Source: Nitrosopumilus sp. (GTDB lineage Archaea; Thermoproteota; Nitrososphaeria; Nitrososphaerales; Nitrosopumilaceae). From it: a stretch of 64,000 bases of DNA. Shown one piece after another: positions 45,271 to 53,678 of this stretch. A program made the translations under genes and the position numbers. Every line of letters begins with the position of its first letter. The stretch's first letter is position 1. The stretch spans positions 1-64,000 of the forward strand of contig JAOTWS010000008.1 of NCBI GenBank assembly GCA_029862745.1. Reading direction: 5' to 3'. The notes below the pieces were generated by a model. The model saw only the letters and a list, made by a program, of their open reading frames with translations, searched no databases and had not been told where the DNA came from.

Positions 45271-46464
45271 CTAAAGTGCCTGGAACTCTTCGCTCCACTT
45301 GTGATATGCGCGAATCATTTCAAGTGAGACACTGGGTTTACGTCTTGCCATAATATCTTTGAAATCAGCTGTTGTCAATTCTCTTGGTTGTCTAGGCGTC
45401 TCACCTTCAATTGGTTCATGATAATCTGGATCATTGAAAATTTCATGGACTGTTTTGATTTGCGCTGCCTGACAAACATCCTTGATATCACTTGCGCTGT
45501 ATCCGTCAAACAATTTTGCAAGTTCGGTGTTATTGACATTGTAATTTTTGCTAAGTGGCTCAGTGTATTGTTTAAACAGATTTTCTCTTGCTGCTTGTGT
45601 TGGAAGAGATACATAAATTCTCTTTTGGAATCTCCTAAGGAAAGGCCAATCAAGACTCCAAGGTTTGTTTGTAGCACCTATCACATACAACATCAGTTGT
45701 TTGCCTTTGCTGTTTACACCATCCATCTCAGTCAGAAATTGATTTTTAGTTCTCACCTCTCCACCTACTTCACTGTTTCTAGAACCAAGCAAAGAATCAA
45801 CTTCATCTACAAACAAAATTACAGGTTTACCTTCTTTTTCTGCATGTTGTCTTGCCATTGCAAATAGTTTTGAAACGTTCTTTTCTGCCTCACCTAACCA
45901 TTTACTCATCATTGATGATGCGTCAACATTAATGAAATAACCATCCATCTCGTTTGCAGTTGCGGCTGCAAGCATTGTTTTACCAGTGCCTGGAGGACCA
46001 TAAAGTAGCATTCCTTTTGGCCAGCCTAAAGGAAACAAATCAGGTCTCTTTGTAGGATATACAATAGATTCGCGAAGCGCGCTTTTAGCATCATCTAATC
46101 CAATTACTTGGTCCCAAGTAACATCAGGTTTTTCTTTCATGATTAATTCTTCAAAGTCATTTTCATTTTCTTGTCTTTGAACAGATTCCTTTTGTTCAGA
46201 TTCGGTGGCCTTTGGATCAACTGCAGGTTCTACACCATGTGTCTGCTGCAGTGCACCTATTCTGTTATGGTAAGAGTTACATCGGTCTTTGTAAATTTGA
46301 TTTAGTTTGCTGTTTGGATAAAGTTGTAATAGTTTAACCAGAGTGTCTATGGCATTTTGATAGTGAGTAATTGCCATACCACGAGCACCTTGTGAGTCAC
46401 ATTTGATGGCTTCAGAAGCATATTTGCTTGCTGTGTTTTCTAATTCTTGTGGCGCTAAACTCAT
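45271..46464 (-). CDS. cdvC: CdvC/Vps4-family AAA ATPase
   Basis: 397 residues from ATG. An N-terminal MIT domain (about 5-75: NTASKYASEAIKCDSQGARG) binds ESCRT-III-like proteins. After an acidic linker comes the AAA core: Walker A GPPGTGKT (about 165), Walker B ILFVDEVDSLLGSR (about 228), and arginine-finger region FLRRFQKRIY. A C-terminal Vps4-type helix closes it. In Cdv-dividing archaea it disassembles ESCRT-III polymers in cell division and vesicle release. Two helical genes immediately upstream (10-nt gaps) form an operon with it. Confidence 0.93.
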   Translation of the reverse strand: MSLAPQELENTASKYASEAIKCDSQGARGMAITHYQNAIDTLVKLLQLYPNSKLNQIYKDRCNSYHNRIGALQQTHGVEPAVDPKATESEQKESVQRQENENDFEELIMKEKPDVTWDQVIGLDDAKSALRESIVYPTKRPDLFPLGWPKGMLLYGPPGTGKTMLAAATANEMDGYFINVDASSMMSKWLGEAEKNVSKLFAMARQHAEKEGKPVILFVDEVDSLLGSRNSEVGGEVRTKNQFLTEMDGVNSKGKQLMLYVIGATNKPWSLDWPFLRRFQKRIYVSLPTQAARENLFKQYTEPLSKNYNVNNTELAKLFDGYSASDIKDVCQAAQIKTVHEIFNDPDYHEPIEGETPRQPRELTTADFKDIMARRKPSVSLEMIRAYHKWSEEFQAL

Positions 46465-46473
46465 CTTAATTAC

Positions 46474-46959
46474 CTACTTAGTATCCATTTGATATTTTTC
46501 TAGGTATCCTATGGTGTGAATCTGTCTAACAAAAGTTGTTAAATTTATTGCACTTGTTTCATACTCATTATAGTCAGGTCCGTCATGATATTTTTTCTTA
46601 AAATCAGATTTCTCTGAGATACTGGTATGCATGTCCTTGACTTTGTTTATAGAATCCTCAGCTGCCAGTATTAGTTCAGATACCTCATCGTCTATCTCAA
46701 CTATCGAGTTTGCAGTATCAGAGATGACAGAGTTGAAATATTGTAAAATTGCGTGGAGTTCTTTTTTCTCTGAATATTTGTATAGCATAAAATCAGCAAT
46801 GCTGACAAGCTTGTTTAAATCCTGTAACTCTTCAAAAGTGAGATTATCAATGGTATGATCTTCGGATGGCTTGGTATTAGATAATTTCTTGTCAATTTTT
46901 GAAGAGATTGTCTTTATGATGTTAACGTCCTTTGAGAAATGACGAATAGAGTTTAACAT
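46474..46959 (-). CDS. Helical protein in the cdvC operon
   Basis: 161 residues from ATG, almost entirely alpha-helical and acidic: IKTISSKIDKKLSNTK, EELQDLNKLVSIADFMLYK, and ILAAEDSINKVKDMHTSIS. No membrane segment or known motif. The spacing of 10 bp on each side places it in one transcript with cdvC and an ESCRT-III-like gene. It may be a shortened, diverged ESCRT-III paralogue or an adaptor of the division machinery. Family not recognised. Confidence 0.75.
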   Translation of the reverse strand: MLNSIRHFSKDVNIIKTISSKIDKKLSNTKPSEDHTIDNLTFEELQDLNKLVSIADFMLYKYSEKKELHAILQYFNSVISDTANSIVEIDDEVSELILAAEDSINKVKDMHTSISEKSDFKKKYHDGPDYNEYETSAINLTTFVRQIHTIGYLEKYQMDTK

Positions 46960-46969
46960 GATTAGTTAT

Positions 46970-47521
46970 TCACAGTTTAGAAAAATCAACATTAGGGTAT
47001 TGCTTACTTAATTTAGAGTCTGCCATCAACTTTACTTCATCAAGTATTATGGAAGATTCTTTGTTTGATTGACTAAAATCAAATCTAGCATTTGTGAGAA
47101 CAGCTGAATCAAGTACAATACTACCAAGGTGAACAGATAATTCAGATAATTTCTGGCTGCAAAGAGGGATAATATCAAAAAGTTGTGCGCTAACAGTTCT
47201 AATCATATGAATAGATACAGGAAGAACTTCAGGAATATTACCAATTCCAGAGATATATTCTGCTCTATGTTTTATGTGCAATATAATATCAAGTGAACAA
47301 ACCATTATTTGTTCTAGTTTTATGGCACTAAGATGAGTTTTATTATATTCATCAAAATCTAAAAGGAGCAACTTGTTTGACTCTTTTATTTCATTGCGTT
47401 TTTCCTCAAGGATTTCAATTATATTATTTAGCAAATTAAGTGAGTATTCTAATCTAGGAACAAGTGTAACGGAATGGGAGATTGTTTCTTGTCGTAATGG
47501 AATACTATATTTTACCAACAT
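46970..47521 (-). CDS. ESCRT-III (CdvB/Snf7)-like protein
   Basis: 183 residues from ATG, all helical. The first two long helices (about 20-85: LVPRLEYSLNLLNNIIEILE and LEQIMVCSLDIILHIKHRAE) and the region ISGIGNIPEVLPVSIHMIRT followed by FDIIPLCSQKLSELSVHLGS follow the CdvB pattern of a helical hairpin and the G-G/DV-xxL-P linker. The C-terminus (about 150-183) lacks an obvious winged helix or MIM motif. It probably forms or joins ESCRT-III polymers remodelled by CdvC, encoded two genes downstream. The likeness is by pattern, so the call is moderate. Confidence 0.6.
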   Translation of the reverse strand: MLVKYSIPLRQETISHSVTLVPRLEYSLNLLNNIIEILEEKRNEIKESNKLLLLDFDEYNKTHLSAIKLEQIMVCSLDIILHIKHRAEYISGIGNIPEVLPVSIHMIRTVSAQLFDIIPLCSQKLSELSVHLGSIVLDSAVLTNARFDFSQSNKESSIILDEVKLMADSKLSKQYPNVDFSKL

Positions 47522-47678
47522 TACATAGTCATTCTAGATTTTGTATATCAGGACAATGTATCATCTAATTTAGTAACCATAGTTACACCTGTATGCAGAT
47601 ACAATTTGGATTATTTTTGAGTATTTGTGTAAAGGAATTTAGCTCTCAATTTTACCTAATAACTAATCAAGGGAATAC

Positions 47679-48839
47679 ATGGTAAACGAGAAGGTCTTAA
47701 CAGTAAGCTTGGAAGAATTTGGGCTTAGTAAATACGAGGCACAGGCATATGTGGCATTAATTTCCAAAGGATCTATTTCAGCTGGGGAACTGGCATATCA
47801 CTCAGAGATCCCACGAACAAAAGTCTATCCAACTTTGTTAAAATTAGAAAGCAAAAAACTGGTAATAATTTCAAAAAGCAAGCCAATCATGTGTACTGCA
47901 ATTGCACCAGAAGATGCATTTGATGAAATCATCCACGAGCAAATCAACAAGGTAAATGCAATGAATGCATTAATCTCAAATTTAAAGAAGGCAAGTGAAG
48001 AAAGTAGAAAATCAAGGGGTTCTGAAGAGAGAAGATATTTCCACATGAGCGCAAACAATGTAGTAACTCAACTTCAAACGATGATTGAAGGTTCAAAATC
48101 ATCAATCAAGATAATGACAGATCAATGGGGATTTGGATTGCTCGCCGAATGCAAGGAGCAGATGCTAGCAGTTTTGCGTCGTAGTTTGGATGTTAAAGTA
48201 CTTGTCACCCCAATACAAATTGGTTCAGATGCATTCAGAGCAATTCCAGAGGGGGTAGAAATTAGAGTATCTGAAATTAGTCAAAACTGCTTTATTTTTG
48301 ATGAGACAGAATTGTTAATGATAAATAATAATAATGGCAAAGGTGCAATTTTTTCATCAACTGAGATTCTGGGAATAAATCAAGAAAGAATGTTTTCTAA
48401 TATTTGGAAAAATGCAATTAAAACTAAAGCTCTTGCAGACATGTCAAAAACAGACGCCCAAGAGATTTACAAAATAATAAAAACGGTTAACGAGACAGGT
48501 TTGTCACATATTCTTAGTGCATCAATAATATCAAAAAAACCAGAATTAGGAATTTTCAAAATGCTAGAAAAAAATGGAATCTCTTTGAAATCAAGATCAC
48601 TTGAAGAGGTTATAGAAATAATTGATGCAGTAATGCAAATTACATGTTCTGGGCATGTTAACTTTGAAGCAAATACTAAAAACATTACAATTGAATCAAA
48701 ACTAAACAGTGGCCATTCATTGCCATGGGTATCAATTCTAGATGGATGTCTACAAAGCCAGGGATATAAGACCAGAACTATTTATCAGAATAATTCAAGC
48801 AAAGGTGAAAAAGTTCACATAAAGATAAGTAAAAACTAA
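47679..48839 (+). CDS. TrmB-family transcription regulator
   Basis: 386 residues from ATG. Residues 5-75 hold the TrmB winged helix (LEEFGLSKYEAQAYVALISK, then IPRTKVYPTLLKLESKKLV). A coiled coil follows (about 80-115), then a phospholipase-D-like sensor domain (about 120-230: IKIMTDQWGFGLLAE and RRSLDVKVLVTPI). The last 130 residues are an extra domain. TrmB proteins repress or activate sugar and energy genes in archaea. It is divergent from the cdvC operon with 157 bp between, so it could regulate itself or that operon. Confidence 0.9.
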   Translation: MVNEKVLTVSLEEFGLSKYEAQAYVALISKGSISAGELAYHSEIPRTKVYPTLLKLESKKLVIISKSKPIMCTAIAPEDAFDEIIHEQINKVNAMNALISNLKKASEESRKSRGSEERRYFHMSANNVVTQLQTMIEGSKSSIKIMTDQWGFGLLAECKEQMLAVLRRSLDVKVLVTPIQIGSDAFRAIPEGVEIRVSEISQNCFIFDETELLMINNNNGKGAIFSSTEILGINQERMFSNIWKNAIKTKALADMSKTDAQEIYKIIKTVNETGLSHILSASIISKKPELGIFKMLEKNGISLKSRSLEEVIEIIDAVMQITCSGHVNFEANTKNITIESKLNSGHSLPWVSILDGCLQSQGYKTRTIYQNNSSKGEKVHIKISKN

Positions 48840-48938
48840 ATCAAAAAAAAAGATTGTGTCTTAAAGTCATGGATAAATCAATTATTTTTGATTTTATGAC
48901 AGTAAAAGCCTTAAGTAATTTTATTTGATAAATATCAA

Positions 48939-49297
48939 ATGGACTGTGACTCATTTTACAATAAATTAATGAGAATTGATTCTATTCGCTATTCCGTAAT
49001 TTTATCCAGTACTGGTGAAAAAATTTGTGGTGGATTTCAAAAAAATGTAGTACCAATATTAAATGATGAGGAGATCAAGATGATGCATTTTTATGCCGTA
49101 CAAAGATGGGTACTAGAAAAAATGTAGAGCACAAACTGGGTGCAACAAAATATGCAATGGCAGAATATGAAAAATTAAAGCGGATAAGCTTTCCTGTTGA
49201 CGAAAAACATCTCGTAATGATAACAGTTGATATCAATACAGACCACAAAAAAATTATTGATGATGTATTAGAATTAATAAAAGAGTTGCATGTATAA
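48939..49297 (+). pseudogene. Frameshifted roadblock-like family protein
   Basis: Frame one reads MDCDSFYNKLMRIDSIRY...MMHFYAVQRW; the match to the family then continues in frame two with GTRKNVEHKLGATKYAMAEYE and KHLVMITVDINTDHKKIIDD. One extra G in the GGG at 49108-49110 would give one gene of about 119 residues. The relation to 21783-22202 is clear by layout. A single homopolymer difference could be a sequencing error, so the gene may be alive. Confidence 0.75.
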
Positions 49298-49406
49298 CCC
49301 AATCTTATACAATTCTTGATTTTAGTTGTGTTTTTCCTTATGTACAGATAGCGTTTACCATTTTCTATAAGTAAAAACTAAAATCACCAAAAAACAGCAT
49401 CATGTT

Positions 49407-49868
49407 ATGATAGAAGAAAAACTCGATTCATTAGGAGTTAAACTTCCAACCCCACCAACTCCTGCAGGATCTTATGTTCCTGCAGTAAAGACAGGTAATT
49501 TATTGTTCATCTCAGGACAGATTCCAATGGAGAATGGCAAGGTAATTTTTACAGGCAAAGTATCTGAAGAAAATTTAGAAATAGCCCAAAAATCTGCAAG
49601 AATGTGTGCAATCAACCTCTTGGCTCAGATAAAAAGAGAGTTAGGCGATCTGGATAAAGTGACAAAAATAGTAAGATTATCAGGATTTGTAAATTCAGCC
49701 CCAGAATTTTCTCAGCAACCCAAAGTTATCAATCCAGCTTCGGACTTGTTTTTTGAAATATTCGGAGAGAAAGGAAAGCATTCTAGAATCGCAGTTGGTG
49801 TAGCTAATTTACCATTAAATTCTATGACAGAAATTGATGCAATAGTTGAATTTTCAAATCAAAAATAA
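49407..49868 (+). CDS. ridA: RidA/YjgF-family enamine/imine deaminase
   Basis: 153 residues from ATG. Characteristic pieces: GSYVPAVKTGNLLFISGQIP, EIAQKSARMCAINLLAQIKR, IVRLSGFVNSAPEFSQQPKV, and HSRIAVGVANLPLNSMTEID, with the Arg of SRIAVGV that binds the carboxylate. It hydrolyses reactive 2-aminoacrylate and other enamines formed by PLP enzymes. The length is that of the longer YjgF subgroup (about 150). Stand-alone. Confidence 0.9.
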   Translation: MIEEKLDSLGVKLPTPPTPAGSYVPAVKTGNLLFISGQIPMENGKVIFTGKVSEENLEIAQKSARMCAINLLAQIKRELGDLDKVTKIVRLSGFVNSAPEFSQQPKVINPASDLFFEIFGEKGKHSRIAVGVANLPLNSMTEIDAIVEFSNQK

Positions 49869-49937
49869 ATTCAATTTTATGAATATTACCGCAAAATCAT
49901 AGATATCATTCATATATCGACAATATTTAGAATTTTC

Positions 49938-50753
49938 ATGTTAAAAATTCCATTTTTGATGTTAATTGCAGTTTCAATCTTTTCATCCTCGGCTTTTGCA
50001 GAATCAACAATAGAGGTTAGCGTTTCTGAGGAAAACATCAAGTCTTTAGACGCAGTTTTGATCACAGGAAAAATAACAGAAGTGTCTCAATACAAACCAG
50101 TAAAACTTACGGTAACAGATCCAGAAGGGATTGTTGTATACAGTCCATTAGTGACAATAAAGGATGATGGATCATTCAGAAAGATAATCCAGCCAACCCT
50201 TCCAAGTTTCAAAGATGGGACATATTCTATAACTGCAAGTCATGAAGAAACACAAGTTATAGCAAAGACACAGTTTACAGTAACACAGGATGGAATTCCA
50301 AGGAGTATAATACAACCAACCCAAGAACCCAAAATTGTTGAAAATGGTAGTTCACCAAAAACAGGGATCACATTGGAAGCTGATGCAGTAAACGGCTCAG
50401 ATACTATCAAGATTAAAGGAAATACTAGTTACAGAGGAACAGACATTACTTTCATTGTAAATTCTCCGGCAGGTAATTTAATATCAATTGGTCAGATCAC
50501 ACCGGGAATACACGGAGACTTTGAATTAGAAATTAAAGCAGGAGGATCACTATGGAAGGAAGATGGAATTTACACAATTACTGCTAACCAAGGAACATCA
50601 TCAGAATACAAAAAATCAATTCAAGTTGAAATCAAAGATGGTTTGGTAATCCCAGAGTTTGGGGTAGTTGCATCATTGGTTTTAGGTATTTCATTATTTA
50701 CAATGATAATGATTTCATCAAAATCAAAAATTAGTATTTTATCTAGATACTAG
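49938..50753 (+). CDS. PEFG-CTERM surface protein with Ig-like repeats
   Basis: 271 residues. ATG with a signal peptide ending SSAFA. Two Ig-like beta domains follow (about 25-115 and 140-230: VLITGKITEVSQYKPVKLTV, and DTIKIKGNTSYRGTDITFIV), then VIPEFG, a hydrophobic helix and the basic end SKSKISILSRY. The PEFG sorting signal implies anchoring outside the cell membrane. The domains look structural or adhesive; no enzyme motif. Confidence 0.85.
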   Translation: MLKIPFLMLIAVSIFSSSAFAESTIEVSVSEENIKSLDAVLITGKITEVSQYKPVKLTVTDPEGIVVYSPLVTIKDDGSFRKIIQPTLPSFKDGTYSITASHEETQVIAKTQFTVTQDGIPRSIIQPTQEPKIVENGSSPKTGITLEADAVNGSDTIKIKGNTSYRGTDITFIVNSPAGNLISIGQITPGIHGDFELEIKAGGSLWKEDGIYTITANQGTSSEYKKSIQVEIKDGLVIPEFGVVASLVLGISLFTMIMISSKSKISILSRY

Positions 50754-51105
50754 ATCCAAAAAAACAGAGATACATTAAAAGATTCAAAGAGAAAAATTAT
50801 TTTATTGGAGAGAGATAAAAAAACAGAGACGATTAGAACCACAGCATATGATATCATAAGAAATAATTTCGTTCAAGTGGTCACAAGAGAGAAAATAGGT
50901 AAATTGAAATTAACATAGACAAGCAACAAATAGGATATAGCAGACCATAAGAGAATAAATCGGTTGAGTAGATGTCAGGCAATGTAGGAATTTAACAAAT
51001 GTTGGGATTATCAATGTAGTAAAGTTAAGAGATATTGATTGCTGTAATTACTAAATTTGCATCTAAAAGCAAAAACGATTTTGTGACTTTTATAATTAAA
51101 CTAGA
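50754..51105. other. Spacer of about 350 bp between convergent genes
   Basis: Purine-rich sequence containing one short open frame (50805-50918, listed separately). Nothing else found. Confidence 0.4.
50805..50918 (+). CDS. Possible 37-aa peptide
   Basis: TTG to TAG; product begins MERDKKTETIRTTAYDI and is basic, with normal amino-acid use. No motif. Chance is possible at this length. Confidence 0.3.
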   Translation: MERDKKTETIRTTAYDIIRNNFVQVVTREKIGKLKLT

Positions 51106-52233
51106 TTAAGCGATTTTTTTATTTAATTCTGTAATGAATTTTTTTATCTTTGGTTTTGGAATTACTGCACCACATGCTTTATCATGACCACCTCCAGAAC
51201 CACCAAGATCAGTTGCCAAGATATTGACAATCTTGCCCAAATGAACTTTACAATTCTTTGAACCTCTAACTGAAACAGCATAAATACCATGATCAACTCT
51301 TTCTTTGTATGCAACGCCAACGTCTTTTCCAGACAAACCCATTACAAAATTAACAGCTCCACTTGCGCCAGCATCCAAAATTTCCATATATCCAAGATTC
51401 TTCATAGTTTTCATTCCTTTCTTAACTTTGGCAATCATTTGAGATAGTTTTTCTACTTGGATTTGTGCAAATTCAAAGGTGTTAGGAATATCATGTGGGA
51501 ATTTTGATTCGGCTAACTCCTCAACTAGATACAATAAATAATCAGGTTCTTTTTGATGGCCCACAATATTGTAAGTCAAAACAGTTGCACTAATCAAAGC
51601 AAATTGTCGATCATAGATTTGAAGCAATCTTGAACCAAGAGGTCTATCTTCCATGTAATCAGTAATAGCAGCACATGTAGCAACAAAAGAGGCATGATCA
51701 TTTAATTTTGATTTGTAAGCAGTGTAAACCTGAACGGTGGTACATTCATTGATATCGTGAATTACTTTGACCTTAATTTTCTGTAGAGCCTTGACAACAT
51801 CAGGATCAATGTCATGGTGATCGATATAAGTTACAGAGACCTTATTTTTTCGCAAAGCCTTCATAATATCGATAAACTCATCTTGTGTTTTCTTGCTTAA
51901 ACCTAAATCACAGATAAATAATGATTTTAATTTTTCATCTGAGGCTACCTGGTGTAATGCCTCCATTTGGCCAGGGTAATCAACAAGGATGGCGTCACCG
52001 CCAAAAGCCTGTCTAATCAAAGCAGCTGAGCTGATTCCATCTGCATCCTCCTTGTGAGATATACAAATTACTTTAGTACGTTGTGAGGGAGTAGTTTTTT
52101 TGACCGTTGTTTTTTTAGGTATTTTTTTAGGTGTTTTTTTAACAATAGGTTTCTTAGTTACTGTTTTTTTAGTGGTAGGTGTTGTTTTTTTCTTTACTGT
52201 TGTTTTAATTTTTGATGCTACCAATATATTCAT
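51106..52233 (-). CDS. DHH-family phosphoesterase with basic N-terminal tail
   Basis: 375 residues. Residues about 8-50 are a Lys/Thr/Pro tail of PKKTVTKK-like repeats resembling histone H1 ends, fit to bind nucleic acid. The DHH domain follows: ISHKEDADGISSAALIRQAF, CDLGLSKK, and YIDHHDIDPDV with the DHH triad. The C-terminal DHHA1 part has GGSGGGHDKACGA. This is the archaeal RecJ/GdpP-like group (nuclease or nanoRNase). In archaea such proteins are partly linked to the replisome (GAN) or RNA turnover; the choice is open. ATG at 52233; the basic tail may vary in length. Confidence 0.85.
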   Translation of the reverse strand: MNILVASKIKTTVKKKTTPTTKKTVTKKPIVKKTPKKIPKKTTVKKTTPSQRTKVICISHKEDADGISSAALIRQAFGGDAILVDYPGQMEALHQVASDEKLKSLFICDLGLSKKTQDEFIDIMKALRKNKVSVTYIDHHDIDPDVVKALQKIKVKVIHDINECTTVQVYTAYKSKLNDHASFVATCAAITDYMEDRPLGSRLLQIYDRQFALISATVLTYNIVGHQKEPDYLLYLVEELAESKFPHDIPNTFEFAQIQVEKLSQMIAKVKKGMKTMKNLGYMEILDAGASGAVNFVMGLSGKDVGVAYKERVDHGIYAVSVRGSKNCKVHLGKIVNILATDLGGSGGGHDKACGAVIPKPKIKKFITELNKKIA

Positions 52234-52271
52234 AAAAATTACAGACCCTCATTTAAAGTAAGAATGAGAAA

Positions 52272-52463
52272 TCAAAGTTCTCTGAAAGACTTTCGAATAG
52301 GTCGATTTATCAGTGAGCTGGAATCAAGATAAATATCATAAAAAGACAACCCATCCATCTGAGTTTGCTGATCAATTTCTTGAATTTTTTTTAGTTCTTC
52401 AGATGATGCTCCAAGCACCAAGTTATCTAATTTTTTTAGACGTTCTCGTTCTTTGGGAGTCAT
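52272..52463 (-). CDS. Small helical protein, FYD(I/M) type
   Basis: 63 residues from ATG. Helical (ERERLKKLDNLVLGASSEEL), then GLSFYDIYLDSSS. The FYD-I/M motif and the placement near a larger enzyme are shared with 54845-55105. It lies 38 bp upstream of the DHH gene on the same strand and may be its operon partner. Not recognised. Confidence 0.65.
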   Translation of the reverse strand: MTPKERERLKKLDNLVLGASSEELKKIQEIDQQTQMDGLSFYDIYLDSSSLINRPIRKSFREL

Positions 52464-52540
52464 TTAATTTTTGATTAAAAATTCTCATTTATGACCGAAA
52501 GTTGTCATATTAGACTAACGGGGTTGCAAAATATTAGCAG

Positions 52541-52714
52541 ATGGCGTCAGATAATTTATCTGAAAAGATAGGATCATCGGTAATTGTAGATACTGTAAAT
52601 CCAATCAAAATAAAGAAAATTATCAAAAAAATCACAATATTGGTTAAACCATATTGGACGTTCATGAAGAATCTTATTAGCATGGAATGTACTTGTAGAG
52701 AATCTACCAACTAG
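52541..52714 (+). CDS. Possible small basic protein, 57 aa
   Basis: ATG to TAG. Middle section is Lys/Ile-rich (NPIKIKKIIKKITILVKPYW), likely an amphipathic or membrane-associated helix; two Cys near the end (ECTCRES). Composition is unlike the surrounding spacer. No known family. Confidence 0.4.
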   Translation: MASDNLSEKIGSSVIVDTVNPIKIKKIIKKITILVKPYWTFMKNLISMECTCRESTN

Positions 52715-53040
52715 TTCTGAGGATAAAATTAGGTTCAGGTATACATGCGTTGATGTCCTTAAGGTGAAATTTTGCTCCTTTACATTCCACAACTGGAAAT
52801 GTTTATCGTGTTCTTTGAGTTACTTGCAGCACCACCATGTCATGTAGTAATCTATGAAATTCTGTGAATTTCTCATTTGTAGGATCATCAAAATGTTTAA
52901 TGTAGGATATTTTCAATAAATCAAGCTAAAATCGTGATATTCATAAGTACTTCAAATCTTTTGAATAAAAATAAATCATCTTTGTTTTAGCAATAACACA
53001 GATAGAAATAATATTAAATCATTGCCAATTCACAGTATTG
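52715..53040. other. AT-rich spacer of about 330 bp
   Basis: A minus-strand open piece reaching to 52792 reads partly like protein (VECKGAKFHLKDINAC) but has no start and stops early; it may be a fossil. Otherwise nothing seen. Confidence 0.35.
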
Positions 53041-53262
53041 ATGAGTGAGCCACCAGAATCTGTTTTTGGAGACGAAATTTGTCCAATGTGTGGTAAAGCA
53101 AAAAATCATCATGATTCAGATGAGATTCGAAAGTGTTCTGAAAAATTAGTGGAGATGGGAATAATGCGTTATTGTGGGCTATGTGGATTAACAAAACCTG
53201 CATTAGGTGTTCATGATAGATGTGGGAAATGTAATGAAAAGTATTCTTTTTCAAATTCTTAA
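53041..53262 (+). CDS. Multi-knuckle zinc protein, 73 aa
   Basis: ATG at 53041. Four Cys pairs or near-pairs: CPMCGKAKNHH (about 16-26), RKCSEK, YCGLCGLTKP (about 44-53) and CGKC (about 61-64). Two zinc-binding sites can be built from them. No signal peptide. Such small multi-zinc proteins are common in Nitrosopumilaceae and probably bind RNA or protein. Confidence 0.75.
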   Translation: MSEPPESVFGDEICPMCGKAKNHHDSDEIRKCSEKLVEMGIMRYCGLCGLTKPALGVHDRCGKCNEKYSFSNS

Positions 53263-53349
53263 ATTCCAGTTTGACTATACTACACTGAAGTTTTTTGGTA
53301 TTTCGGATAATCATCCAAGGAAGCAAAATAGTTTCTAATTATTTCTTCC

Positions 53350-53370
53350 ATTGTTTCCCGTGGAAACAAT
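53350..53370. terminator. 9-bp palindrome with 3-nt loop
   Basis: Arms at 53350-53358 (attgtttcc) and 53362-53370 (ggaaacaat), perfect match. It is followed by a T-rich stretch, so it may end the zinc-protein transcript; an operator is the other possibility. Confidence 0.35.
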
Positions 53371-53547
53371 TATTTCTTTCATTATTTCCAATTATTCTTT
53401 CCAGAAAAATAAATTATTTTTTCAATGTCTAATCAGATAAATTGCAAATACATTATGCCCTTCAAAATGTATTATTACTGATTATTAGGGTGCATATAAT
53501 ATTTTCATAATTCTAAAATGATAATATTTCTATTTTTTTTACCTCAA

Positions 53548-53585
53548 AGTTAACTTGGGTTGTCTCATTCTAGTTAAGCTTGGGT
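53548..53585 (+). promoter_or_regulatory. Direct repeats AGTTAA-CTTGGGT before citrate synthase
   Basis: agttaacttgggt (53548-53560) and agttaagcttgggt (53572-53585), 24 bp apart and about 100 bp before the start codon. A TATA-like tattaaact follows at about 53606. A regulator binding site is inferred. Confidence 0.4.
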
Positions 53586-53678
53586 ATTACCAAATTTGGA
53601 TGCATATTAAACTAATTACTAAACCCCATAGATATGATTTTGGAAGAAATATAATAGAAGAATTCCTACATACTTGCT

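Larger units (their letters stand above)
53263..53678. other. Spacer of about 415 bp upstream of citrate synthase
   Basis: Contains a 9-bp perfect hairpin (53350-53370) after the zinc protein gene and two direct repeats (53548-53585) before citrate synthase; both are listed. No gene. Confidence 0.5.
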
